This document shows positions 13,260 to 25,024 of a DNA stretch of 64,000 nucleotides, piece by piece. A model generated the notes under the pieces. That model did no database searches. It was not told the origin of the DNA and worked only from the letters and a program-made list of their open reading frames with translations. Every line of letters begins with the position of its first letter. Within the stretch, counting starts at the first letter, position 1. The stretch is from Ophioderma brevispina (lineage: Eukaryota > Echinodermata > Ophiuroidea > Amphilepidida > Ophiodermatidae): NCBI GenBank assembly GCA_023653785.1, contig JAMKCH010001723.1:1-64000 (forward strand). Direction: 5' to 3'. A program made the position numbers and the translations under genes.

Positions 13260-14008
13260 AAGGGTTATAAATCAGAATCCTATTTTAGAAGTTTGGAGAA
13301 GAAGTTTTTGAGATGTTTTTCTATAGCTTGAAGGATGCTGAATCAGAATTTTTGGATCCAACATCTGGGAAATGTGGGGAACTTTGTAAAATAATGGGGT
13401 AAAATTAGTACGGGGTAAATTTGAAATGATGTCAAATTGTGTTAAAATGTACACCAATGTATTTGTCTCATTATAAGGATTCCAAAAAGGTACAGTTTGT
13501 ATAGGTTCGGACCATTAGTTACACGGCTACAGCCCTGATAAGGTTCAAGGTCATCCTGGGGCAAAAAATATCCAATGCTCGGAATTTGTTGAAAATGAAG
13601 TCAAAATATAGCTCTACTCATACTGAAGCATTTTGCCCATTAATTACGAAACCAAATGCGAAACATTGCAAAATAAGGCAAGACGAACAATTTGACACCA
13701 GTTTCAACAAAATCGGAGCACTGGGTAAGGATGACTTTGTACCCTAATAGGGCTGTACCTGTTTAACTAAAGGTCAGACCCGGGAGGTCAGAACCTAGGA
13801 AAACTATACCTTTTTAATCCGTATAATGAGACAAATACATTGGTGAACATTGAAACATATTTATTTTGACTTGCTTTCAAATTTACCCCAAATTTCCCAG
13901 AGGTTGGACCCATAAAATTCTGATTCAGCACCCTTCAAACTATAGGAAAACATCTTCAAATCTTCTTCACCAAACTTCTAGAATGGGATTCTCATTTATA
14001 ATCCTACT
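13260..14008. mobile_element. long-TIR foldback element, family B copy 2
   Basis: The outer ends (AAGGGTTATAAATCAGAATC and GATTCTCATTTATAATCCT) and the internal landmarks (CTATAGCTTGAAGGATGC on the left, ACCAGTTTCAACAAAATCGG and CTTCAAACTATAGGAAAAC on the right) match family B copy 1 in the same order. The spacer shares ATTACGAAACCAAATGC. This copy is about 90 bp shorter than copy 1, mainly through internal losses. Confidence 0.85.
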
Positions 14009-14920
14009 AAATAGGTGATCACAGATATGTTCTGTAAACCACCAGAGTGAAATCCCTTAAGAAATCTCTTATTGTTTACTGTATTGTATTGCCCGGAAAG
14101 CAAACCTTGAATTATCATAATTGTTAATGGCTTTTGCAACTGCGGTTTAAGGAGGGGTCATTGACTAATTGCTTGTTTAGATTGTATATTTATTCTCGAA
14201 TAAGGTTTATTTGATTATATATTTGGTGGTCATTCTATTTGGTAGGTCTATTAGATACTGCCTTATCTGCCTATATTTGACTGCAACTTCACACTATGAA
14301 GAATAAAGATTTCCAGAAACGAAATGGAAGTACACCATACAACCTTCCAAGCTAGATGGTTGGTAAAATTACACGAGATAAACACAAATTTCAAAATATA
14401 ATAGAATATGCAATACAAAGAGGGGCTGGTATTTAAATCACTAATAGCTATATTAAGGTTCAAAGATAATAATCATGTTTTTCAACAAAATATCAAAATT
14501 ATATCGGTTCTACACTGGAACACACGTCATTCATATTTTTACTGACGTAGCGAGAAGCGAGACGCTCTAATGGCAAAGCAGATTAATAGGATTGACAACT
14601 AAGATATGGGAATTAATCATTCTAAGGTCGAAGTTATCTGGAAAACGCTTAACGTACAAAATAAGTTGAAACCGTGAATAAATTTGTCTCTTGCTTAAGA
14701 GTGATCATTGGTTATTCAGAATCACGGCTGTGGTTTTGCTATCTAAGAACCTTCAATGCATCAAAAATTATTTTTGTTAAACCACGATATTTAATGCATA
14801 TACGCCAAAATTAAATTGAATCTCTCTCTTACCCTTAGTTCGAAATATTACATAGATTTCTATTGCATGTTTGTAGAAGCGAAGTCTGCGCATCACTATT
14901 CATTCGGCATGTGCTAATTG
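14009..14920. other. unassigned A+T-rich DNA
   Basis: No gene, TIR or tandem repeat that I can support. Confidence 0.4.
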
Positions 14921-15038
14921 AGGTATACTTGTGTGACTCCATTTCTTATGTATTGCTTTATTCCGTCATGACTTGTGTGTCTAATTTTGCTACTTGTGTC
15001 TCTAATTTTAACAAAAGAAAAGTCACACAAGTATACCT
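14921..15038. repeat. 118-bp element with perfect 17-bp TIRs
   Basis: AGGTATACTTGTGTGAC at 14921-14937 is repeated in exact inverse at 15022-15038. Between the arms, the word TTGTGTxTCTAATTTT occurs twice in tandem. It is likely a miniature inverted-repeat element. The short frame across it is a by-product. Confidence 0.65.
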
Positions 15039-15365
15039 TCGTTAACCTGTCTGGCTCTACAATACATTCGTGTAGTCCAAACCTCGATTAAAGTGCATCT
15101 CGTGATCCTAGCACATTTATTATTGTTTGTGATTCACTAGATATTCTCATGAAATATTTCCAAAATTTCAGTTGATTCTGAAGTTGCGTTTTGATGCTAT
15201 GCTGCTCCATAGGCCACTGTGTTGTAATTTCTGTCCGTTTAGGGGCATAAAATGCAAAATTACGAATTTCTTCTAGAGTATATCGAATTTGCACGTATAT
15301 AGCAAGCTAAAAACGTCATATAGTACAAGGGGAAATGTAATTGATGTTTTGGTTTAGTTTTTTTG

Positions 15366-16170
15366 TCATATACAATTTTGACACCAATGTTTTTCCAATA
15401 CAGAATTTAATGGGGAATCTGAAAATCATGGGTGTCATTTTTTAAAATGTGTTCTTTGGGTGTTTTATAAGGTGGCAAAATTTGTACAGGGGTAAACAAT
15501 AAAAAAGTGTTTAAATTGTTTTAAAATATATACCGATCTGATCGGTGGCTCATAAGGTTTCTAAAAAGGTATATGTCATATTTACGACCTATTTTTTTTA
15601 GTACAATAGGCTCAATACAGTTCAAGGTCATTATTTATAGAAGGTCCGATTTTGTTAAAACCGGTTTTAAATCGTTCATTGGGGCATACTAAATAAGAAA
15701 ATGTATATAGATTTTATATGTTTCACCTTTCATAATGAGACTTACAGATATTACTAGTGATCTCCCATAGACCCCGTGGACCACGGCTATATTTGCCCTC
15801 TTAATTATCATCAAAACGTCATTGATAATGCGACATGTATATTTTCGGCTTCTGTACAGTAAGACAAACAATTTGGCACCATTTTTAAAACAAACTGATG
15901 AATCTGAAACTTTACCTCCGTGTGACCTTGAACCCGTGTTTGCCTTTAACTCTTGTACTATAACCCTCAGATAGGGCAAACTATACCTTTCTGTAATCCT
16001 TGACAGGTACTGAACAGGATGGTATACTTTTAAAACACATTTTGCCCCTTTTTATATTTTGACCCCTGTATAAACATTGCCCCCTAGAATATATCCAATG
16101 ACACCCGTGATTTTTGGAATCCTCATACAATTTTGATTTAGAAAAACCTTGGTTGCAAGATTGTATATGA
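15366..16170. mobile_element. long-TIR foldback element, diverged family B relative
   Basis: The outer ends TCATATACAATTTTG / AAGATTGTATATGA enclose long inverted arms (about 15366-15680 and 15855-16170). Paired landmarks include ATCATGGGTGTCATT / AATGACACCCGTGAT and TTTGTACAGGGG / CCCCTGTATAAA. Words such as CAGGGGTAAA, AAAGGTATA, CAAGGTCAT and AAGACAAACAATTTGGCACC are shared in order with family B. It is a distant subfamily with different termini. Confidence 0.8.
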
Positions 16171-16210
16171 AATTTTCACAAAAATACAGTTCCACATGTA
16201 CTAATAATTT

Positions 16211-16326
16211 ATTGCTCACAACGCGTTGCTTTCTTAGCTACGCGTTGCTTACCCAGGCAATCAGAAAAGACAAAAAGCAACGTGCTTTATGATAGTACTT
16301 TGCGTTGCTTTCATGTTGTGAGCAAT
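16211..16326. repeat. 116-bp element with 12-bp TIRs and internal GTTGCTT repeats
   Basis: ATTGCTCACAAC and its exact inverse GTTGTGAGCAAT bound the unit. The words GCGTTGCTT/ACGCGTTGCTT recur three times inside, plus one inverse. It is probably a miniature element. Confidence 0.6.
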
Positions 16327-17270
16327 ACGTTATGACATTTTTAGCTTGCCATCACGTAAGATTACGCACACATACTATACTTGGATCAACAGTTCTGATG
16401 ATATAGAAAATTCAATTTCTTTGAGGTAAATCGGGGATGAGGTTGTGGATCACGAAATGGCCCTTTTAATTAATATTCCCGTTATGAAGAAAATTCTGTC
16501 AGGAAAATTAAAAAGAATTTTGCCCCATGGGTGAACATTAAAAGTATTTCGGAAAATTTGGGGTGAAATTCGTAGCAAGTTGTTCCTAACCACCAAGATC
16601 CTTAAAACAGAAATTAATTTGACTCTCATATTTCCTCCAGAATAGTAGTTTGGTTCCAGAGTACTTGATGGATTGATATGTTTAAAAAAGAACTCATCAT
16701 TGTTTTCATTATATATAAACTAATCCAAACTTAAATACATATCACATTTAATATGGCAGATGATATACTCCATGACATACATGCGCTAGTCATTTCGTCA
16801 TAAAATTAATAATCGAAAGTCACTGAGTTTGTGGATATCATATATCAAGTTCGGATTTCACACAGCAGGTAATCATTCTGATATGTCATATCGTATCTCA
16901 CTAATCAATTGCAACTTCCAAGTCTCACATTATCGCGCCCTTTACCCTACTGAATTGGTATTAAAGGTATGCACACGTAGAGGTCTGTGTCCTGTTTTGT
17001 CTTTCGTTGTCCACTAATCCTTCGCGTTACTGTAGGAAAGGTCCGAAAAGTAGTATTATGGATCTCGCAAGGAATCGTTATTGAAAGTAACAAAGGAAAG
17101 AAGTTTGAATAAATCTTGCACTGGTAAGGGAGTCATGGGGCGTAGCCAGCCCGGTGGTTCCGAAAGGGCAAGATCCCGGTAGGTGCAACAAATGTCCAGA
17201 TCACAGGCAGAAAATATCCCAGTCGCAGGGCAAGTATGTGCGTACATCCCTGTTTACAATCTAAATTATA
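16327..17270. other. unassigned DNA
   Basis: No gene supported. A slightly G+C-richer part (about 17120-17230) contains a 'gggcgtagcc' word of the type found in other repeats here, but no element ends are visible. Confidence 0.4.
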
Positions 17271-17432
17271 GGGATTTAAAATAAATCCAAAAAGATTGTG
17301 ATTAGGGACCAATCCATTTTTAGATTTAAATTTAAATCTTTTAGATTTAAAAATTCTAATTTATAAGATTTAATTTTAAATCTAAAAATGGATTGGTCCC
17401 TAATCACAATCTTTGGGATTTATTTTAAATCC
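17271..17432. repeat. near-perfect long hairpin (about 68-bp arms)
   Basis: The left arm 17271-17340 (starting GGGATTTAAAATAAATCC) and right arm 17365-17432 are inverse copies with only a few mismatches. Both contain GATTAGGGACCAATCCAT or its inverse. The loop is only about 24 bp and is itself made of ATTTAAA words. Such high arm identity suggests a young miniature element. A transcript would form a long double-stranded stem. Confidence 0.85.
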
Positions 17433-17449
17433 TTGTAATTAGAGTGTAC

Positions 17450-17615
17450 GTATATAGGTAATGCGTGTAAAATATATACTTGTCTTGTTATGTGCGTATG
17501 TACGTGCATAGGTATGTGCACATGTACATATATTGAGATCTGCGTATGTAGGGCCTACATTATGTACATACCTATGCAGGTAATTCATGTACCTATGTAG
17601 GACCTGTGTATATCC
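17450..17615. repeat. degenerate GTATGT/ACCTATG simple repeat
   Basis: The stretch is made of TGTGCGTATGTACG, CATAGGTATG and ACCTATGCAGG words on both strands, giving many small palindromes. It is low-complexity and non-coding. Confidence 0.6.
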
Positions 17616-17743
17616 CTAACGTCCCTAGAAGGAAATCTGACAATCACCGCAAAAAATTGAGGTAGCGGTATTTTTGTTGTCATATCTAGGAGCAATTTCC
17701 CTCTAACGCAAGGCAGGGGTCCACTCCGTGATTTTTTTGTCAG

Positions 17744-19250
17744 GTGGGTTTTGAAGGTTTACAGGACGTTAGGGATATAGGAGCCGGCATATGCAGGGAT
17801 TTGTGTATGTATGTAGCAATAATCATAACTATATGTAGGGAGGTACTTGACAAATATGCCCCTCCTATACAAAGACAGAGAACTGTTAAGCATCGCCCTG
17901 GCTGCTATGGTGAACAAGTAGGGAGAGACGACGTTGCGAGAGGAAAAGGCGCAAGAATATTGACTGCAGAAGACCTTCAGAATTATATTTCTGCCAAGAA
18001 AACAGGGAGACTGGGGTCAAATCAAAAAGTGTATACTTCAAAGATAAACTTAAAGACTGTAGCACTAAGGACATGTATCATATCGTAAATGAAACGTTTG
18101 AACAAAAAATGACAAACCTATGCCTGACACTGAATGTCCTTATCCTCTGTGCAATAATGTTTGGGAAAGTTTTGTAAAAGTTTGAGTCCAACAAAAATCG
18201 CGGTGCAGTTGCAATCTTGCGTACAAATAACCAAGGCCAAGGAGTCTGTCGTACCACAGGTGTTCCATGTAGACTAATTCAGGAATTTAAGCACGTTGCT
18301 GAGGCTCCATGTTAACTATTGTAAACAAGTGTTTCTCCTAACAAGTCAGTTCTTTAGATATTCTGCCAACATGGATAAAAAACAACATATTCTGAACTAT
18401 TACCCTGTCTAACCCGCATAGTAAATATGTCTTTATCTGCAGGTTCTTTTCCAGGCAAACTTCGTCAGGCAGTAATTACACCTGTGTAGAAAAGCCTTCC
18501 TGATAAGAATATGTTGAGCAATTATAGACCTGTTGCTAACTTGCCTCTCATTTCTAAATTGATTGAGAAATGTGTCACTTCACAGATACTTGATCATGTT
18601 AACAACCATAAACTTTCCGAACCATTGCAGTCTACATATAAGCACTGAACAGTACTGAGACTGCGCTAGAATATGTTCATAGCGATTTCCAACATGCTAT
18701 ATTGATAATCAGAAGGCCATGTTCCTGATTATGTTAGATCTTTCCGCAGCGTTTGACACTGTGGACACTGATATACTGTTGAGGATCTGTGTGTGACTGG
18801 TTTTCATCCTACCTTAAGGATCCCTTAAGGATAGATCCTGCCGTATTTCTGTCTGCGGTAAACACCCTGACAATATACACCTGGAATATGGGTATCTCAA
18901 GGGTCTGTAATTGGGCCCTTGGGTTTGTATTTTACATTACACTATTGGTCGTATCCTCAGTCAATACGGTGTGAAATACCAAATTTATGCTGATGACATC
19001 CAGGTGTATCTGGATGTCCATCCCGTAATTCCAGGAGACACTGTGTGTATACTGTTCAAACTCACGTTGTGTCGCTGATGTTAAACTTCTTCATGATGTA
19101 CAGCTTCAGTTGCTATCTGCCCATCTGATAATGTTGGCAATTTGGGGCGTTATTTTTGACAGCCAAATGTCAATGTCTAAACATGTGTCCAGCCTTGCCA
19201 AAGCTGTTAACATCAATGCGCACATGTTCATCAGCATTGCAAAGCATATT
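17744..19250 (+). pseudogene. CR1/L2-like non-LTR retrotransposon reverse transcriptase relic
   Basis: A LINE polyprotein would copy element RNA at a nicked target. Here only a decayed piece remains. The frame at 17744-18088 contains EVLDKYAPPIQRQRTVK, which resembles the linker between endonuclease and reverse transcriptase (usually 'LDKHAPL'). The region from 18440 encodes GSFPGKLRQAVITPV, then NYRPVANLPLISKLIEKC (18520), then LDLSAAFDTVD (18734) with a catalytic-domain Asp. The YADD catalytic box is at 18986-18997 in IYADDIQVYL. GVIFDSQMSMSKHVSSL near 19147 is the usual block after the palm domain. Motif order is correct, but stops and at least two frame changes interrupt it. No 3' end or poly(A)-type tail was found. 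CR1/L2 membership is judged from motif wording only. Confidence 0.85.
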
Positions 19251-19268
19251 AGAAAAAAAAAACATAAA

Positions 19269-19292
19269 AAAACAAACAAACAAACAAACAAC
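19269..19292. repeat. (AAAC)n microsatellite
   Basis: About six copies of AAAC follow an A run at the 3' side of the LINE relic. Confidence 0.85.
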
Positions 19293-19299
19293 AATACAA

Positions 19300-21084
19300 T
19301 GGAAAGACTTATTTTCAAATAACAGCATACATTACTGGGACAAATATACCAACTTAAAAATGCTAGTGAAGTAGGGGAAATTTAAACTAACACAAGTGTA
19401 CTTACTCGAAGAGAACGCTATAACCTGTTAAAAATCAGAAAGCACTTGTAATTCGTATTCGAAATTGGATATTTTTGAAAGTATGTTATAGGGCATAACA
19501 GCTTCCGGCCGAGTTCTCGTGAACTGTTTTTTACCAGTCGTCTGGCTACTTTATGCAGCAGTATCTATAGGGATTTGTATGTTTTTGTAGGACGGTCGAG
19601 TTCAAAATTGTATATTTATTGTCCCTCTCTTCCCAAATGGAAAAACAAAGTTAACTTATCTATCTAGCTACCAGTCAATTAATCCACATATTTTCTCTAG
19701 AGCCATGTTCACAAGGTGTTGTATTTGTTTTGTTATTGTTGTATTTGTTGTTGTTATTGTTGCTTTGTAGTTTTGTTCCTATGAATTCGTACATAATCTT
19801 AAGTTACAGCTTCGTCCAATAATTTAATCTTGAAAAGCCCTGTCATTTAGAAATTTAAGAAAACATTCACAGAACTACTTTATCAAGTATCCGGTATTAC
19901 TATGGGTACTCGAATGACACCCGCAACAAAATCATGCCATAGTCAACAATACATTTCACATGTTTCAGATGGTCCAATTTCCTTCCGGGTTTTCACTTCT
20001 CCATTAAGTGGATAAAAAAGGGAGGCATGGGGCTCGGTTAAGCAGATTTCATTTGAAGGCGGGGAGAAGCGCGCCTAAAATATCTAACTATTACAAAAAT
20101 ATCAGTTAAATCATACGTTACTCTAATGCCCGGCTCTTATGTATTGTAAAAACGTGTAATAAATGTTGATTACAACCTCATATCTAGTCTGCGAGAATTA
20201 ACAAGGCGGTAATAAAATAAATTCCAGGACTAAATTATGCTTGATTGATCGCTTGTTTGCATGAGTGCAGAAGCTTGGTTGCTACGACTTTAATCAAGCA
20301 ATCGATTTCTTACTGATATACATACTGTATGCTTACATTTCTACATGCCCGCAAATGCACGAGAGAAAACCTCAGGATATTGAGGAGTTAGTTTTTTAAC
20401 AGTTTGTTAATGACAACAATTTTTGTTGTCGACGTATTCCATAAAAATGTTCAAATTTTCCACAAAATTAGCAATTTAAAAGACGTATAGTACACGTATA
20501 GTTTGGATCAGTAACATCACCGAAAAAGCGGGCATTTGAGGGAAAACCCACTCAGTCAGGAGATTATCGAGGTCGTAATCTCCACCAGAATGCCATATCC
20601 AAGATATTTCCGAAACCAGATTTTCGGAAGGTACCTTATACACTCTCCACTGCAATCCGAAAGCTGGTTCGTGATATGGATAACCGCACAAATCTTTTTG
20701 TGGGCTGTACTCTTACTTTTGTTCCAGATCAGAAATGATGTCACGATAAGTCAGGTGACTAGAGAGACAGAAATAAATGGACACGCTTTAAACATATTAC
20801 TAGTATATACCGTGAACATCATACAAATACTCGAACAACCGCTTTCTTTTGACCTCTGAAATTTTCTTGGCTATAATATTTTGACATTGTGCAAATACAT
20901 TGTAAATTGATGTAGAATAAGAAGTACTTAATTGTTAAAATAATTCTAACACAAAAATGGTGCAATTTAACATTTTCTACGGGTCATAAACCTTTCCGTT
21001 TTTAACTCATCTTTGACATAAAATAGAACAACATACAACGTTGTAATTTTCACAGCTTTAGAACTAAAGTTGTGGATACTTAAA
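19300..21084. other. unassigned DNA
   Basis: No gene supported. Overlapping frames of 62-107 codons on both strands at 20476-20859 lack domains or convincing splice sites. TTG-rich simple sequence lies at about 19710-19765. Confidence 0.4.
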
Positions 21085-21384
21085 TACTTCTTATTCTGCA
21101 CTCTTCAGATTTAACATGCACAGCTTTTTATATGTTAATTAAGCCAAATCACCATTGTAACTTCTGGTAAATTTTTAGCAATCCTGCCTGTTGATCCCGT
21201 CAATATTTCAAGAAAATTGCCTTATGTGGTTCTGCAAAAATATTTTACTGTATCTAAATAAATTTTGGCATATATTTTATAGGTTATTATTGCTGGAATA
21301 ATTATTAAATACATTATTAAAACAAACTTGGTATGCCAAAGGTCAGGAGTCCCAAAAAGTGCCAAAACCTTCCCATAGTGAATT
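21085..21384 (+). repeat. 300-bp direct repeat, left copy
   Basis: This 300-bp block (tacttcttattctgcac … cccatagtgaatt) recurs at 21802-22101 with no difference that I could find. The two copies flank a 417-bp insert that begins with 21 T. See the linked finding. Confidence 0.95.
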
Positions 21385-21801
21385 TTTTTTTTTTTTTTTT
21401 TTTAAGTAAAATATATCTAACATATTTGGTATCAACTGAAAGCTGGGTTCATTATCTTTAATTTACTGCAAAGATCATTCACATCGGTTTTGTATAGACC
21501 GAGCTACAGTCGTTTGAATCAAGTAGTCGGTTTTCTGCTCTGTCCACGGATTCGCATTGAAATGAACGGCGTTCAGCGAAGGAAATCAGTGTCCAGAAGA
21601 AAATCGGGCTATTTATTCACTGCAGATTCTTGATTCAAAAGACTGTAGCTCGGCCTATACTTAACCGATTGGAATGATCTTTGCAGCAAATTAAAGCTAA
21701 CGAAATACGCTTTCCGCCGATACCACATATGTTAGATATATATTATTTAAAATTCAAAATGGCGGACACAATCAGGGTCAAGTTTTTTTTGACTCACCCT
21801 G
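21385..21801 (-). mobile_element. 417-bp insert: truncated foldback element ending in poly(A)
   Basis: Read on the minus strand, it starts ACAGGGTGAGTCAAA and has inverted arms (about 21406-21530 and 21630-21760; landmarks ACTGCAAAGATCATTC / GAATGATCTTTGCAG and GACCGAGCTACAGTC / GACTGTAGCTCGGCC). The distal arm is cut short of its expected terminus and is replaced by A21. The flanks are 300-bp direct repeats. It could be a retroposed, polyadenylated transcript of a DNA element, or the product of a misassembly. Confidence 0.7.
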
Positions 21802-22101
21802 TACTTCTTATTCTGCACTCTTCAGATTTAACATGCACAGCTTTTTATATGTTAATTAAGCCAAATCACCATTGTAACTTCTGGTAAATTTTTAGCAATC
21901 CTGCCTGTTGATCCCGTCAATATTTCAAGAAAATTGCCTTATGTGGTTCTGCAAAAATATTTTACTGTATCTAAATAAATTTTGGCATATATTTTATAGG
22001 TTATTATTGCTGGAATAATTATTAAATACATTATTAAAACAAACTTGGTATGCCAAAGGTCAGGAGTCCCAAAAAGTGCCAAAACCTTCCCATAGTGAAT
22101 T
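21802..22101 (+). repeat. 300-bp direct repeat, right copy
   Basis: Second copy of 21085-21384, with the same length and an apparently identical sequence. Beyond its ends the flanks differ (left neighbour is the foldback terminus, right neighbour is gcatatttg). Confidence 0.95.
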
Positions 22102-22446
22102 GCATATTTGTATTGCTGATTAGGCTTATCAACCAATTTTGTTTAGTTTGTAATAATTATTATGTGAACATAACATGCTATCTTAAAACATGGTAATTGT
22201 CCATTATTAAGGTACCTTCTGGATACCATGTTCAGAATTACCCTTCAAAACAAGGAAATGAGCCAAGTCTACATATTATTTTAATTTATAACAACAATGG
22301 ATTTCATTATGGAATTATTTTGTCAATAATTGAATGTGACCTCTTTTGTTGGGTGAGTTTATCTCCAAGTATTATATAATTAATATCTTTGTAGTGCGTT
22401 ATAATCTCCAAGTTCGAAGGCGTTGTATATCAAAAATAAACGCTAA

Positions 22447-22764
22447 GGGCGACGAAAATAAAAACCCTTTTTTACGGGCCCACCGACCTGATTTTTTGTT
22501 TTGGCAGATGTTTTTGTTTTTAGTTTTTTCCCAAATCATTAAATCAGCCTGTTTAGCCCAAATTTTCAATTTTGGGGCAAATATTTTTAAGAAATTTTGT
22601 ATGTACAAATTTTTCCTTTTTTCTCTTAAGTTTTCAGATTTTGGGCGATTTAGCCAATTTTGAGCTCCAGAAAAGAAAAAAAAATAAAATAAAAAAATCG
22701 CCCCGACGCCGACCCTACTCCAACGGTCCCGCGCCGTAAAACGGGTTTTCTTTTTTCGTCGCCG
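22447..22764. mobile_element. 318-bp element with GGCGACGAAAA termini
   Basis: The left end GGGCGACGAAAATAAAAACC and right end GGTTTTCTTTTTTCGTCGCC are imperfect inverses, and the pairing extends inward over the CCTTTTTTACGGG / CCGTAAAACGGG words. The interior is T-rich on the plus strand, giving long minus-strand frames rich in Lys/Arg/Phe. These are by-products of composition. Confidence 0.8.
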
Positions 22765-23240
22765 CATACGAATAGTATGCTGCTTATACCTTTATAGTTC
22801 CACGATAACAATTCCGTGGGAGTTTGCTTCAGTATAATCTCGTCTTTTGGAGAAGTCGGAGAGAAAGTTGGTCCTGTAGTATTCTGTACCTGTGATCTTT
22901 TGATAGGCTATGCAGCTTTGGCAAACAACTGTCCGGGATGCAATATGCAATCCATTAGTCCTCTCTGTTGCAAAACTTAGAACGACAATAATTGTCTTTG
23001 ACACTAAATATTAATGCATGTTACGACATAAGTAATTGTGGTTCTTTTTCAGCACAATCATTCCTTACATCTCGGGTATCCACTGAACTGTTAAAATTTA
23101 CTCTATCTGCAGATCAAAATTGCTACGACGTTTGCTAGTGAAGGCAATGATATTTAATTCATTTTTTGACTGTTAATCATGTGACCTATAATATCACATT
23201 GCATCGCAAAATATAGTCCATTACTTCACATTAAAGAATA

Positions 23241-23810
23241 CACTGGCACAAAACGTATCTCGGCTGTTTTCGATCATTCTGCGCCCAAAGTCAAACTATT
23301 TTGATAGTTTTTTCAAAGATAAACATTTTTTGCATAGGTCTTGCCCGCTTTCATTTAAAACCTCGCTTATAAAATCGTGCAAAATGGCTGAGATAAGTGG
23401 TGCCCGAAAGACACACACCCCCAAACCAAAAATTGTCAGTTTTGTATTTTGTCAAATGGTCACTGTGTGGTAACAACGCAATAAACGTGTTTATTGAATG
23501 GACACACTGTAGGTTTTCCGACTGAATGAGCGAGAAGCCTACCTTGCAATATTAATTGTGGTCCGCGTGTTCGTGTCCCAGTAACACTGCAAGCCCCATT
23601 GCAAAATCCCAAAACTGCAACCTTTTGGTTTTTGGGGGTTGTGCGTCTGTCGGGCGTTCTAATCTCAGCCATTTGCTGAGCGCTTTTTACAAGCTAGGTA
23701 TTAAAAAGAGCAAGACTAGGCAACAAAAATGATATAGTTTGAAAACTTCAAAAATTGTCTGCTTTGGCACAGTATTTATCGAACCATTTCGATATACTTT
23801 TGTGCCAGTG
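23241..23810. mobile_element. 570-bp long-TIR element (CACTGGCACAAAA ends)
   Basis: CACTGGCACAAAA at the left is exactly inverted at the right end. The arms stay alignable inward for about 200 bp, including AAAATGGCTGAGAT / ATCTCAGCCATTTG and ACACACCCCCAAACCAAAA / TTTTGGTTTTTGGGGGTTGT. A central 100-bp unpaired part carries unrelated sequence. The short minus-strand frame 23460-23672 is an arm artefact. Confidence 0.85.
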
Positions 23811-24823
23811 TCATGCACATCATGATATCATCTGGGAATTATCTATTGAAACATCATTTATTACTGCACATACTTGGAAAATCTGCACCAAACTTGAAAT
23901 AAAGATACTACAACACCACGAGTAAAGCTAACATATGAGATACCTGCACAGTTGTGGCAATATTTATAGCCTTCGTCGATCTTAATGATAAAGGCTTAGC
24001 TTTCGGTAAGTAGCCCTAGCCGTGGCGTTTTGGTCGTTGGGTCCTTCGTCATATATAAATTAGCTTATTTGAACCGAGGGATTTGGACCTAAGAGATTCA
24101 CGCATCGCCTGCTGCGTAACATGAAGAACGCTTTCTTATATTGGCTTATTAATTTATCCATAACAATACCGATCTGACCACTAATCACTTGAAGTGACCC
24201 AACTTGGACTCTCACGCTTTAATCTGGAACTCAATTTAACACTTAGTGACCAAGGGTTTTCACTCCCGTGGTGCCCAAGGGGTGGGGGGTTCCTTGGTAC
24301 CCCCTAAGGAACCACTTTCCCGAGGGATTTTTGTACGAAATTTATACCATAAGTGAAGGGTCCATAAGAAGACCCCAAATCAGCAATATAAAAATGAAAT
24401 TTTTTATTTGGGCTGCAAAGTAAGGGCAAAACATTGTTTTCAAAACACCGAAAATGGGCAAAAAGACGGAAATTCCAATGAGCCTTGCGCTTCATCAAAC
24501 TTTTTGAAAACTATTTTATGTTGAACTATTCTAGAAACCCAAATTACTTAATTTTTAACACAAACCAGCAGTGTTAGGGAATCCGGTATTTTTTACGGGT
24601 GTTCAAAATCATGTCATTTTCCCATAGAGGTTTTACAGTACCGGATTTGGGCAACGTACCTATGAAATTACTTGTTTTCAGCACATAAGTGGCAATTATT
24701 TTTAATGTTACTAATAATGGTTTTACCTACATGTATGTGTACTTATATCAGCAAAAAATTTTGCTTTGGTTCTCGGTTTTCTTATTCTTATATTTAAAAT
24801 ATTCTCAAATAACTTTCGTTAGT
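23811..24823. other. unassigned; single family F end
   Basis: At about 24258-24310, the words TGCCCAAGGGGTGGGGGGTT and GGTACCCCCTAAGGAACC match the terminus of the family F element at 24824, but I find no inverse partner. No gene is seen. Confidence 0.45.
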
Positions 24824-25012
24824 GCCCAAGGTGGGGGGTTCCATGGACCCTCACTAATTACTCATTAACGGCTTGGCCGATTTAATTTTTTGGTAGAAAA
24901 GAAGCGCATTTAAAAGTCTGACCATTACAAAAATTTCGGCGCGAAAAACCCACGCGTAAATCGGCCAGCGCGAAAAAAATTTGGGTGGGTCCCTAGGAAC
25001 GCCCCCCTTGGT
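24824..25012. mobile_element. 189-bp MITE, family F
   Basis: The left end CCCAAGGTGGGGGGTTCCAT and right end CCTAGGAACGCCCCCCTTGG are imperfect inverses (about 25 bp). The body contains TAACGGCTTGGCCGATTTAA. This resembles TTAACGGGCCGATGGATTTTAA in the tandem units near 41300 and 41520, defining a shared family. Confidence 0.7.
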
Positions 25013-25024
25013 CCTTATGTTAAT

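Noticed and set aside
20476..20859. Overlapping open frames on both strands, possibly an exon
   Set aside because: Three frames are open at once and none has matching acceptor and donor; no way to prefer one.
22399..22767. 122-codon Lys/Arg-rich minus frame and 105-codon plus frame
   Set aside because: Both lie over the 22447-22764 TIR element; they reflect its T/A-rich arms.
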